Below are positions 1-7,858 of a DNA stretch of 64,000 nucleotides, one piece after another. The stretch comes from JAWPMT01 sp965267435 (GTDB taxonomy: Bacteria; Bacteroidota; Bacteroidia; Cytophagales; Cyclobacteriaceae): NCBI GenBank assembly GCA_965267435.1, contig OZ253960.1, positions 3,162,001 to 3,226,000 of the forward strand, given 5' to 3'. A program made the translations under genes and the position numbers. Below the pieces are notes generated by a model that had not been told where the DNA came from, searched no databases, and saw nothing but the letters and a program-made list of their open reading frames with translations. Each line of letters opens with the position of its first letter. Position 1 is the stretch's first letter.

Positions 1-489
1 TTGGTCTATATCAAAGTCGATCCTATCCTCAAGCCGTTACGTCAGTATCCCCGCTTCCGCAAGTTGATGGAGCAAGTGCTTGCGTCCAGTTCACCGACCG
101 CCGATCAACCGTCGAGGTACAAAAAGTCGCTGCTCGATCCGCAATTGCTGTCTGAGCAACGTCAGGCACTCGTCGCGCTGATGCAAGAAAGTCAGCCCTA
201 CCTGGACCCCTACCTCTCTTTGAGGGATCTGGCAGAAAAGCTGGGGATACCTGCCAATCAGCTATCGCAATTGCTCAACGAGGGTTTCGATCAGAATTTC
301 TCAGAGTTTGTCAATGGCTATCGACTCACGACATTCAAGGAGAAGGTCAGCGATCCCGCCAATCAGAACTTTACCATCCTGGCGCTCGCCTACGAGAGTG
401 GCTTCAACTCCAAGACCGTTTTCAATACCTACTTCAAGAAGGCGACAGGTATGACACCCAAGGCGTATTGGAAATCCGTATATTCCTGA
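1..489 (+). CDS. AraC-family regulator, C-terminal part (cut by window edge)
   Basis: The visible 162 residues end in an AraC/XylS double helix-turn-helix (about residues 65-160): a first helix-turn-helix around LRDLAEKLGIPANQLSQLLN and the second with the family signature AYESGFNSKTVFNTYFKK followed by TGMTPKAYW. The first residues (KVDPILKPLRQYPRFRKLM) resemble the end of a TPR or cyclase-type N-terminal module seen in large Bacteroidota AraC proteins, so the real protein very probably starts before base 1 and the TTG at position 1 is not its start. It is a DNA-binding transcription regulator; the sensed signal is unknown. Its 3' end has a decayed duplicate at 871-972. Confidence 0.85.
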   Translation: MVYIKVDPILKPLRQYPRFRKLMEQVLASSSPTADQPSRYKKSLLDPQLLSEQRQALVALMQESQPYLDPYLSLRDLAEKLGIPANQLSQLLNEGFDQNFSEFVNGYRLTTFKEKVSDPANQNFTILALAYESGFNSKTVFNTYFKKATGMTPKAYWKSVYS

Positions 490-600
490 ACCAAGGAATA
501 CAATCGAATCGAGCCTGGCGAGTTTTTGCTATTTCGAAGGACGCCTTCCCCTTTAGCAAAACTTAAGCCCGACTGCCATTATGCCTTGCCAGGCGGGCCT

Positions 601-710
601 AGCCGGCGGCGCCTTCATTTTTGAAAGAGCGCAGCGGCGCACCGCCAAAAACGAACCGCGGTGGCGGACCACCAAAAAATCTTTCCTCCATACAAGGTCT
701 TCCGAGAAGA
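601..710 (+). repeat. GC-rich hairpin repeat, copy A
   Basis: A roughly 110-base stretch made of short GC-rich hairpins followed by A-runs, such as GGTGG-CGGA-CCACC then AAAAAAT at about 661-680. It matches copy B (12979) and, in the other orientation, copy C (58005); A and C share about 55 nearly identical bases ending in CAAGGTCTTCCGAGAA. It lies 112 bases downstream of the AraC stop, in the same orientation as that gene. An open frame through it (from 621) has a counterpart in copy B, but both look like by-products of the repeat rather than proteins. Confidence 0.75.
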
Positions 711-870
711 TTATTCTCTTCGGGCAAGCTAGTGGCACCAGGGACTAGAGAAAAGGTCACTTACAAATTTCCAGGAAGTGGCACGACTGTGTATGAAGGA
801 ATAGTCACGAATAGAAATTATCCACAAGCTGTAAGTTCAATATCGCTGGCTCGTTTTCAACTTCTAGCAT

Positions 871-972
871 AGCTATGAGAGCGGCTTCAACTCCAAGACC
901 GTTTTCAATACCTAGTTCAAGAAGGCCACTGGGATGACACCTAATGCGTATTGGAACTCCATTCACAAGTAG
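871..972 (+). pseudogene. Decayed duplicate of the AraC C-terminus
   Basis: Translating from 871 gives SYESGFNSKTVFNT, a TAG stop at 913-915, then FKKATGMTPNAYWNSIHK and a terminal TAG. This is the same peptide as the end of the gene at 1-489 (about bases 393-489), with one internal stop and a few substitutions. No start or upstream half is present, so it is a non-functional remnant, probably of a tandem duplication or recombination event. Repeat copy A lies between the two tails. Confidence 0.85.
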
Positions 973-993
973 GAAAAGAAATAATTTGCACAT

Positions 994-1048
994 TCTACAA
1001 GTGTTGAACAAATAAAGCCTACATTGCATCTACAAATGTTGAACAAAT
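994..1048 (+). promoter_or_regulatory. Direct repeat, candidate PadR operator
   Basis: The 20-mer TCTACAARTGTTGAACAAAT occurs twice, at 994-1013 and 1029-1048, differing at one base (R). The second copy overlaps the PadR start codon at 1047. Placement and repetition suggest an autoregulatory operator for the PadR protein; this is inference. Confidence 0.5.
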
Positions 1049-1361
1049 GTCACAGTTAGGTTATCTCGAGGAAACGGCGTTGCTACTGATTCTTGTCATG
1101 AGAGAAGATGCTTACGGTTTTACAGTCAGTCAGGCATATAGAGAGCATACAGGTAAGTCCATTTCAATCAGCGCGATACATACCGTACTCTCCAGGCTCG
1201 AAAAGAAGGGATTCATTAGATCGAAGATGCAGGGAGCGACTGAAGAAAGGGGTGGTCGTCGAAAGCGCGTCTTCATCGCTACAGACGCCGGGAAGCAAGT
1301 GATCAATGACATCAAAACTTCGCGTCAACAACTTTGGAACCAAATACCGGACCTGACATGA
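1047..1361 (+). CDS. PadR-family transcriptional regulator
   Basis: A 104-residue winged-helix protein of the PadR family. The N-terminal half carries the helix-turn-helix (LEETALLLILVMREDAYGF, then ISISAIHTVLSRLEKKGF) and the basic beta-wing GGRRKRVFIATDAGK is clear at about residues 70-85. PadR proteins are usually repressors, often of transport genes, that leave DNA on ligand binding. The stop overlaps the next gene's start (ATGA at 1358-1361), so the regulator and the FtsX-type permease are translationally coupled. The same pair recurs at 13342-16331. The direct repeat at 994-1048 overlaps its start and may be its operator. Confidence 0.9.
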   Translation: MSQLGYLEETALLLILVMREDAYGFTVSQAYREHTGKSISISAIHTVLSRLEKKGFIRSKMQGATEERGGRRKRVFIATDAGKQVINDIKTSRQQLWNQIPDLT

Positions 1362-4018
1362 GGCAAACGCACCGACCACCGAGGTTGGCAGATCGGTTCC
1401 TGAAATGGTACTGCTGCGAGGACCTGCTGGAGGAAATCCAAGGGGATCTTCACGAGGCGTTCCACCATAGGCGCAAAGAGCAAGGACTCCTTATGGCAAG
1501 GGCAGCCTTTTATCTTGATGTGATCCGGTTCTGTCGTCCATACTCCTTCGAAAAGCATTCTGGCTCGAAGCAATTTCTTCCGATGTACAAAAACTATATC
1601 AAGATCTCCCTTCGCAATCTATTGAAGCGCAAGATCTTTTCCGCCCTCAACATTATGGGCCTTTCGCTGGGAATCGCGGCCCTCCTGCTAATTGGCGTAT
1701 ACGTCTATCATGAATACACGTATGACCGGTTTTTCCCAGAGGCTGAAAGAACATATCGCCTCGTCAACAAATACCGCGACCAGACCTACACCTGCATGAA
1801 CTTCGAGAACTACTTCCAATCCGACACCCAGAGTCAGCAGAAGTTGATGACGTTTTTGGAGGATTATTCCGAAGTAGTATCGGCTTGCCAATTCGTCCCT
1901 AACCTATCGGCCATTGGTCCCAACCAGAAATTCTATGTTTTTGCCAATAACAAGCGGTTAATCCTCGACAACTTCTTATTTACTAATACCGGAAGGGCTT
2001 TTCATGACATCTTTCCTTTCCCCTATTTGCAGGGATCTCCGGAAAATGCTTTTTCTCTGTTTCAAACTACCGTGCTGACCCGCTCGCTGGCTACGAGGAT
2101 ATTCGGCAATGAATGGCAGGCGCAAGGCATTATCGGTCGGAAAATCCAAATTCAGGAAGAGACCTTCACTATTGGCGGAGTGATCGATGATGTGCCGGGC
2201 AATGTTCATTTTGACTTTGAGGCTATCATTCATCAGGATCGTATCCCAAGTTGGGCTGGCTATACCTACGTCAAACTACATCAGCCGGATCAGATATCAA
2301 GGCTCATCGCTCGGTTCAATAAGGACCAGGACCTGATGTATCCCGGACGGTCAGAGGACGAATTGCAGAAGGGCGTCTCTTCCGTGCCGCTACTTGACAT
2401 ACACCACACAGGTGATATGCTCTATGAACTCAAACCTATAGCCAATCAAGCCTATCTCTCAACATTCCTGGTGGTGGGCGTCATCTTACTATTCATCATC
2501 TGGACCAATTATACGAATCTGTCCATTGCGGCGTACGCCAATCGCCAACAAGAGCTGGCCTTGCGCAAGGCAATAGGCGCCCAATCAAGAGACATCACTC
2601 TTCAGATTCTATTCGAGGGTGTGCTACTAACGATAGTATGTCTGCCGCTCGCGTGGGGCCTCGTTTACCTCGCGTTGCCCTCATTCAATGAACTCCTGGA
2701 AATCAAATTTCCTATCAGCATGTTGGGGCACCCTGTTGTTATCTCTGCACTTTTAGCCATATTGGTGATTACAGGCGTCATAAGTGCCCTCTATCCTGCG
2801 CTGGCTTTCAGTAGTAAGTCGATGGCCAACTTATTCGCCGGAAAACTTACGCAAGGTGCGAGCAAGAGTCCCTTGAGTGTAAGAAACTCGCTATTGATTG
2901 TCCAGTTTTTCCTAATCATCGTGGCCATCAGCATTACGCTTGTCATCCAACAGCAAATGCACTACATCCAATCGCGGGAGCTCGGATTTACAGAACACGG
3001 TGTACTATTCTTTGATGTAGATGGTCTGGAGAAGTATGAGCTGATCCGGGAAGAACTCCGCAAGTTGCCCGAGGTTGAGGCCATAGGAACGGGAATGATA
3101 CCTGGACAGGACATGTACAATCAGCTCACCTACAAGATGAAAGATTCTGGTGAAACCCTAACGGATGGCACACATATCTACACTTCCATGGGCTCCCTGG
3201 AGGTGTTGGGTATCCAATCCGAGGCACTCAGAGAACTGGCCTGGCAAGACAGCGTAATGATTGTCAATCGGACCGCTGCTGCCAAGTTGGCTCGAATCAA
3301 AGGCGTGGCGGTGGTGGATCTTGTGGGTGAAACACTAGTGATGGAGCCGGAGTGGGAAAACGATGAATATGGCTACGGCTTGCACTACTCCATAGCAGGC
3401 ATAATTGATGATTTCAACTACTTCAATCTCCACCATCCTTCGCAGCCACTGCTGATAGAGGTGCACCGCGATCCCGGCTATGCCTACAATGCCCTGGTGC
3501 GCGCCAACAGCAACGACTGGATCACCACGATCGGCAGAATCCAGGCCACTTACGAGCAAATAGAGACAGATCGGCCTTTCGACTTCACGTTTCTCGACAA
3601 CCACTTGGATCAATTATACCAAAAGGAAAAGAATGCGGGCATCCTAACTTCCCTGTTAACAGGTGTGGCGGTACTATTGGCTGTTATGGGGCTGGTTGGC
3701 GTAGTAGGATTCATCACCCTAGCCCGGCAGAAAGAGATCGGGATACGCAAAGTCTTCGGAGCCTCCTCCTCTGCAATACTCCTGAACCTTAACAAACACT
3801 ATGTTGTATTGATGAGTATTGCCACATTGATCGCAGCCCCTGTCGCTATCTACCTTGGCAACTTATGGCTGGAGAGCTTTGCCTTCAGGATACACACCGA
3901 CCTGTCAACCATCGTGATTCCAGCGATGGTGGCCCTGTTGCTAGTACTGTTAGTAGTGAGCTTACAATCTTTGAGCGTAGCACGCAGTAACCCAACTGAC
4001 GTATTGCGGAATGAGTAA
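1358..4018 (+). CDS. FtsX/MacB-type ABC permease with N-terminal prefix domain
   Basis: 886 residues from the ATG at 1358; an in-frame ATG at 1334 exists but would bury the start inside the PadR gene. Order: a soluble prefix of about 75 residues (RFLKWYCCEDLLEEIQGDLHE) of the kind annotated as permease prefix domain 2; a first membrane helix (FSALNIMGLSLGIAALLLIG); a periplasmic MacB_PCD domain; three-helix FtsX block; a second helix/periplasmic/FtsX unit ending with LARQKEIGIRKVFGASSSAI and SNPTDVLRNE. Such permeases are the membrane half of type VII ABC (MacB/Lol-like) systems acting in export, lipoprotein handling or signalling. No ATPase is encoded nearby, so its partner is unknown. Its length equals that of the permease at 13671-16331. 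Confidence 0.9.
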   Translation: MRQTHRPPRLADRFLKWYCCEDLLEEIQGDLHEAFHHRRKEQGLLMARAAFYLDVIRFCRPYSFEKHSGSKQFLPMYKNYIKISLRNLLKRKIFSALNIMGLSLGIAALLLIGVYVYHEYTYDRFFPEAERTYRLVNKYRDQTYTCMNFENYFQSDTQSQQKLMTFLEDYSEVVSACQFVPNLSAIGPNQKFYVFANNKRLILDNFLFTNTGRAFHDIFPFPYLQGSPENAFSLFQTTVLTRSLATRIFGNEWQAQGIIGRKIQIQEETFTIGGVIDDVPGNVHFDFEAIIHQDRIPSWAGYTYVKLHQPDQISRLIARFNKDQDLMYPGRSEDELQKGVSSVPLLDIHHTGDMLYELKPIANQAYLSTFLVVGVILLFIIWTNYTNLSIAAYANRQQELALRKAIGAQSRDITLQILFEGVLLTIVCLPLAWGLVYLALPSFNELLEIKFPISMLGHPVVISALLAILVITGVISALYPALAFSSKSMANLFAGKLTQGASKSPLSVRNSLLIVQFFLIIVAISITLVIQQQMHYIQSRELGFTEHGVLFFDVDGLEKYELIREELRKLPEVEAIGTGMIPGQDMYNQLTYKMKDSGETLTDGTHIYTSMGSLEVLGIQSEALRELAWQDSVMIVNRTAAAKLARIKGVAVVDLVGETLVMEPEWENDEYGYGLHYSIAGIIDDFNYFNLHHPSQPLLIEVHRDPGYAYNALVRANSNDWITTIGRIQATYEQIETDRPFDFTFLDNHLDQLYQKEKNAGILTSLLTGVAVLLAVMGLVGVVGFITLARQKEIGIRKVFGASSSAILLNLNKHYVVLMSIATLIAAPVAIYLGNLWLESFAFRIHTDLSTIVIPAMVALLLVLLVVSLQSLSVARSNPTDVLRNE

Positions 4019-4144
4019 TTGATCCCCAGCTAGCAATGTGAGAATCAGAACTATAATAGAAAGTTCGGATTCCTAATCCGGAACGAAATCCGTTCGTGGC
4101 GGCTCTAGCTTCGAATCATCAATAACACAAAAACTATCGAAGCT

Positions 4145-5137
4145 ATGCAGACGTCACAAATGAACGCCATCATCACTACCCGGTACGGAGCGCCGGAGGT
4201 TTTGAAATTGGACCAGGTTCCGGTGCCCACACCTAAGGGCAATGAGATCATCGTCAAGATTCACGCGACATCTGTGACCGCAGCGCAGATGGCCATGAGA
4301 ACGGGCAAGCCGTACATCGGACGATTGTTCATTGGCCTTAGAAAGCCCAACAACCCCATCGGTGGAACGGACTTCGCGGGGGAGGTAGTTAGCATCGGGA
4401 AAGATATAACCAAGTACAAGGTGGGTGATGCCGTCTTCGGCGCCACTGACGCCGACGGGGGAACTTATGCAGAATATGTAGCAGTCTCTGAAGATGGTGT
4501 CGTCCTGTCCATGCCACAAAACACGTCCTTTGAAGAGGCTTCGGCCATCATAGAGGGTTTTATGACGGCGTATGCTTTCCTAAAGGGTGCCATTGACCTG
4601 GAGGCCAGACAGAAAATACTCATCAATGGTGCCTCAGGTAGCATAGGCACCGCCGCCGTGCAGATTGCCAAGTATATCGGGGCTGAAGTGACGGGCGTCA
4701 GCAGTGCCACGAATACCGGCATGGTTTCGGGTCTGGGAGCAGATCACGTCATCGATTACATGCAGGAAGACTTCACCCAAAATGGTGTGCAGTATGACGT
4801 AATATTTGACACCGTGGGGAAGTCATCCTTCAAAGCATCAAAGAACTCACTCACGGAAAAAGGGCGCTATCTCTCACCAGTCTTACGACTTGCTGACCTC
4901 TCGGGGATGATGATGACCTCTCGATCCAAGGGAAAACGATTGATCTTTTCAGCGACGGGCCTTCGTGACAACGAAGAAAAGAAAGTCGACTTTGGGGTTC
5001 TCAAGAAGCTACTTGAAGAGGGAAAAATAAAGGCTGTCATCGATCGCACTTACCAACTACCACAGGCGGTCGAAGCTCATCGGTACGTGGAGAAAGGGCA
5101 TAAGAAGGGGAATGTGGTTTTGGTAATGGAGAATTGA
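4145..5137 (+). CDS. NAD(P)-dependent alcohol dehydrogenase / quinone oxidoreductase (MDR)
   Basis: A 330-residue medium-chain dehydrogenase/reductase. The N-terminal GroES-like domain carries GGTDFAGEVVSIGKDITKYK and VGDAVFG, and the Rossmann domain has the nucleotide-binding INGASGSIGTAAVQIAKY. No cysteine/histidine zinc site typical of true alcohol dehydrogenases is seen, which favours the zinc-free quinone-oxidoreductase-like branch. It probably reduces quinones or activated alkenes with NADPH in the cytosol. It stands alone, 126 bases after the permease. ATG at 4160 is a possible alternative start. Confidence 0.88.
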   Translation: MQTSQMNAIITTRYGAPEVLKLDQVPVPTPKGNEIIVKIHATSVTAAQMAMRTGKPYIGRLFIGLRKPNNPIGGTDFAGEVVSIGKDITKYKVGDAVFGATDADGGTYAEYVAVSEDGVVLSMPQNTSFEEASAIIEGFMTAYAFLKGAIDLEARQKILINGASGSIGTAAVQIAKYIGAEVTGVSSATNTGMVSGLGADHVIDYMQEDFTQNGVQYDVIFDTVGKSSFKASKNSLTEKGRYLSPVLRLADLSGMMMTSRSKGKRLIFSATGLRDNEEKKVDFGVLKKLLEEGKIKAVIDRTYQLPQAVEAHRYVEKGHKKGNVVLVMEN

Positions 5138-5360
5138 AAATTGAAAATGGAAAATTGAACTCGCCGTCATCCAGAGCTTGCCGGCCGACAGGTAGGCGCA
5201 GCGAAGGATCTCTTTGACGGCGGTTCAGTGGTTGGGAGTAGTCGAGGATTTGAAAATTGAAAATGGAGAATTGAAAATTTGGGGATGCAGATTGGGGAAT
5301 TGATTTGAAATTGGAAATTGAGAATTGAGAATTGAAAATGCAGAATTGGGATTGTTGATT
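5138..5360. repeat. Degenerate A/T-rich repeat (GAATTGAAAATT units) around a GTCATCC element
   Basis: From about 5128 to 5160 and from 5248 to 5360 the sequence is a run of imperfect 7-13 base units such as AATTGAAAATGG and GAATTGAGAATTG. Inserted in it, at 5162-5222, is a GTCATCC...CGAAGGATCT element bounded by an 8-base inverted repeat (CGCCGTCA / TGACGGCG). The minus-strand frame here reads as repeated Phe/Ser/Asn/Gln and is not a credible protein. Confidence 0.65.
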
Positions 5361-5439
5361 TATGATTGGGGACAATGCTAATCAAAAATCTTAAATCCGA
5401 AATCTACAAACCCTCCCCAAGGCACAGGCCTCTCCAGCT

Positions 5440-5597
5440 AGCCCGGATAGTAGCGGGTACCAAGCATGGAGAGCCCCTGCCTCATAGGAATGAGTTTTGA
5501 CCTTTGGGTATCGATTATCTATTGCTAGCGCCGGTCCCGGTGACTTGTATAGGGCTCGGCGCGGGGTAGACCGGCGAAGGTACGAGCGGATAGCCGG
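5440..5597 (+). repeat. Intergenic element R1 (GATAG-AGCGG ... AGCGGATAGCC)
   Basis: A non-coding block starting GCCCGGATAGTAGCGG and ending AGCGGATAGCCGG, with GGTCCCGG and GCGCGG blocks between. The same order of blocks occurs on the minus strand at 7697-7837. It lies 3' of the dehydrogenase in the dehydrogenase's orientation, and downstream of the M56 gene stop on the other strand. A structured RNA or terminator-associated element is possible; no protein is supported. Confidence 0.5.
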
Positions 5598-5658
5598 CAG
5601 TCTATGAGCTCGAAGCTCGATCCCCGGCTGCTCCAATTGTACCCTCGCCCGTTGTTGA

Positions 5659-7185
5659 CTAGTTAGTATCTAGTGGCAAAGTACTGTGGTCGACCTCTAG
5701 TGCCGCGCGCGTCAACTTCATAGTCTCATAGCCTACGAAGCTCACGACCAACTCCTCGGCATCCTCGGCCTTCAGGCGAAACTTGCCATCGAGACCTGAG
5801 ACCGTGCCCCTGGTGGTCCCCGGCACGACGATGTTGGTGCCCGGCAGCTTCTCACCTGCGGGATCATAGATGGTCCCAAACCACTCACCATTGTCGTAGC
5901 CGTACTCTACCATGAACTTGTCCTTCTTCATGAATATCTCCTCCAGGATGACCATGCCGGAAGGAGAATTGTCAGGGTTCTGGGCCTCGTCGTTGATCTT
6001 GAAAATAACGGGCAGAATCATGCGCGTTCTGACCGCACGGCCCCGCTGCTTCGCGGGCTTGAATGAGCCAACTGTTTCCAGGACCCGAACGACCTCCTGA
6101 TCACAACCGGCGCCGATTCCCTTCAGCGCTTGAACGTCCGTGACTGACCCATCTCGCTGTACGACAAACTGGACAAAGACCTTGCCTTGTGTCCCTGACT
6201 GTCGGGCCTCCTTGGGATATCGGACCTCACCCATGATATGCTTGTAAAATGCGTCCATTCCGGCCGCGTATTGTGGCTGCTCCTCGACGATGGTAAATAC
6301 CTCATCATCGGCACCCAACTGCTGCACCGGCTCTTCGGTACAGGCAAAGGCGATAAATAGTGTGGCACCTAGTGCCGCTAATGTCCCGACCTTCCAGGGA
6401 CTGACGTTTTTGACTTTTCGTTTCATTGCTTGCAATCGCTTGAAAATTAAACCATCATGAAACGAGCTGGCCAGGCTCAATCCATTTGACTTCAAAATAG
6501 AACTGATCAGTATCGACGAATACTGGTCGACGTCGTAAGACCTGAGGGCCAACGCGTCCGCCTGGTATTCGTGGATTTTTTTAATTTCTTGATGTGTGAA
6601 CCATGCAGTCGGCAGCCACCAAAAGCAGACCTTGAAGAGCTCCAGGAAGAGCAGATCGTAGGTGTGGCCCAGTGTGGCATGTGCTGACTCGTGGTTGAGA
6701 ATGGCATCGAACTCAGGATGGCCCCTATCAATCTCTTCCCCGAGGAATATCCAATGGAAGAAGGTGAAGCTGCCCTTGAGTCCGGGCACGCGCCGAATGT
6801 GGCGGCCCTGGTATTTTTCGAAAGTGCTGCCTCGCTCAAGCCGGATCATGAATAGGAAATTGCGGGCGAACTTGAACATAAAGAAAGCGGTGATGGCGAT
6901 GTAGATGGCCACCAGTAACTCAAGGCCCCAGTTGGACGCCTGTGCGACGGTAGCTATAGGTGCACTATCGATAGCTATCTGCCCCGAGGCGGCAAGTTCC
7001 ACGCGCTCTGAAGTGCTGGGAAAGAGCTTTGGGAGCTTCAGAAGCGGCACGACTACGGATATGAGCGTGGCTCCGATCAAGTAGGACCTCATCTGGGCGT
7101 ACTGCACTTCCTTCCTTAGCAGCAGCCAATAAGCGACAATCAATGCGGCATGTATGGCAGCGAGTTCAATAAAATAGTTACTCAT
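5659..7185 (-). CDS. BlaR1-type M56 metallopeptidase with TonB and carboxypeptidase-regulatory domains
   Basis: 508 residues. The N-terminal half has membrane helices (residues about 5-50 and 88-115) and the M56 zinc site H165-E-S-A-H169, with a downstream HEYQAD (E206) as likely third ligand. A further helix follows at about 265-285. Then comes a TonB C-terminal-like domain (about 310-400, YPKEARQSGTQGKVFVQFVV) and a carboxypeptidase-D regulatory-like beta domain (about 430-508, GTVSGLDGKFRLK, VSFVGYETMKL). By family analogy it is a membrane sensor that signals by cleaving its BlaI-type repressor, the gene immediately upstream (4-base overlap). Here the sensor end is a TonB/beta-sandwich assembly rather than a penicillin-binding domain, so the signal is probably envelope-related, not beta-lactam. 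Confidence 0.9.
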   Translation of the reverse strand: MSNYFIELAAIHAALIVAYWLLLRKEVQYAQMRSYLIGATLISVVVPLLKLPKLFPSTSERVELAASGQIAIDSAPIATVAQASNWGLELLVAIYIAITAFFMFKFARNFLFMIRLERGSTFEKYQGRHIRRVPGLKGSFTFFHWIFLGEEIDRGHPEFDAILNHESAHATLGHTYDLLFLELFKVCFWWLPTAWFTHQEIKKIHEYQADALALRSYDVDQYSSILISSILKSNGLSLASSFHDGLIFKRLQAMKRKVKNVSPWKVGTLAALGATLFIAFACTEEPVQQLGADDEVFTIVEEQPQYAAGMDAFYKHIMGEVRYPKEARQSGTQGKVFVQFVVQRDGSVTDVQALKGIGAGCDQEVVRVLETVGSFKPAKQRGRAVRTRMILPVIFKINDEAQNPDNSPSGMVILEEIFMKKDKFMVEYGYDNGEWFGTIYDPAGEKLPGTNIVVPGTTRGTVSGLDGKFRLKAEDAEELVVSFVGYETMKLTRAALEVDHSTLPLDTN

Positions 7186-7562
7186 GATTGTCGTGATTTA
7201 AGTTCTTGCAGGAGTTGTTCCAACTCATTGACACTTAGATTGTTTTCGTCGGTGAAAAACGACACCATGTCCCGGTATGAACCGTCGAAGTACTTGGACA
7301 CAAATCCCTTCATGAAGGAGTTGGTGTAGTCTTCCTTGGTGATGAGCGGATGGTACTTATGTGACTGCCCGTGGGACTCGTGTCCCACAAAACCTTTCTG
7401 CTGCAGGATGCGGACGATGGTGGAGACGGTGCTGTAAGCTGGTCTCGGCTCGGGCATTTCGGAGATGATGTCTTTCACAAATGCGGAGTCGAGCTCCCAG
7501 AGCACTTGCATGATCTCCTCCTCTGCCTTGGTCAATTCTTTCGTTGAATTTTTGTTATCCAT
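7182..7562 (-). CDS. BlaI/MecI/CopY-family repressor
   Basis: A 126-residue winged-helix repressor: LTKAEEEIMQVLWELDSAFV at the N-terminus, recognition region AYSTVSTIVRILQQKGFVGH, and the family's C-terminal dimerisation segment (YDMVSFF-like, LNELEQLL). It would bind the palindromes just upstream of its start and repress itself and the overlapping M56 sensor gene. The overlap (ATGA-type, 7182-7185) implies translational coupling. Confidence 0.93.
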   Translation of the reverse strand: MDNKNSTKELTKAEEEIMQVLWELDSAFVKDIISEMPEPRPAYSTVSTIVRILQQKGFVGHESHGQSHKYHPLITKEDYTNSFMKGFVSKYFDGSYRDMVSFFTDENNLSVNELEQLLQELKSRQS

Positions 7563-7570
7563 AGGTACCC

Positions 7571-7640
7571 AACTAAATAATTAGTTCGAAACTAAAAGTT
7601 TAGTTCGGTAATTCCAAAGATCCTGACTAAAAATTTAGTT
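7571..7640. promoter_or_regulatory. Three palindromic BlaI-type operators
   Basis: Three 16-base sites sit just upstream of the BlaI-type gene: AACTAAATAATTAGTT (7571-7586), AACTAAAAGTTTAGTT (7590-7605) and GACTAAAAATTTAGTT (7625-7640). All share the ACTAA-N4-or-so-TTAGT arms. Sites 1 and 2 are 19 bases centre to centre, sites 2 and 3 are 35. Position and dyad symmetry fit cooperative binding by BlaI dimers; the consensus itself is read from these copies. Confidence 0.85.
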
Positions 7641-7696
7641 GGGATGGCAGGATCATGCCTATACGGTCTTTAAAGGTTGATTATTTTTTGGCGGCT

Positions 7697-7837
7697 GATC
7701 GGGCTATCCGCTTTAGTTCGGCCGCGCTCCCGGCCTTGTGCCGGGACCCCTAGAAAGATGGGTATATCCTTTGGATAAACAACAGCTCTTTCGGTCCCGA
7801 CAGGCCACGCCGACTGCCGCTCCTATCCCGGCCGGGA
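7697..7837 (-). repeat. Intergenic element R2, inverted relative to R1
   Basis: Read on the minus strand it begins GCCGGGATAGGAGCGG and ends AGCGGATAGCCCG, the same block order as R1 (5440-5597), including GGTCCCGG and GCGCGG. It contains two hairpins that cannot form together: CGGGACC...GGTCCCG and TCCCGGC-ACAAG-GCCGGGA. It lies 22 bases 3' of the gene at 7859-8515, in that gene's orientation. R1 and R2 bracket the BlaI/M56 operon. Confidence 0.5.
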
Positions 7838-7858
7838 CACGGGTCAATGGCACTCCAC

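Noticed and set aside
621..872. Frame with RSGAPPKTNRGGGPPKN and its partner at 13014-13253
   Set aside because: The similarity between the two follows from the shared DNA repeat (copies A and B). Translation of hairpin modules gives Gly/Pro/Arg-rich text with no start context or domain.
1334..1357. Longer starts for the permeases (1334 and 13635)
   Set aside because: They would extend back into the PadR genes, while the ATGA overlap at 1358 and the 2-base gap at 13671 give family-like N-termini (MRQ...).
5128..5360. CRISPR-like repeats in the AATTGAAAATT region
   Set aside because: The units are short, degenerate and contiguous, without spacers; it is simple-sequence drift.
5391..5636. 81-codon minus-strand frame downstream of the M56 gene
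   Set aside because: It runs through intergenic element R1, whose similarity to R2 is at the DNA level; no protein family is recognised.
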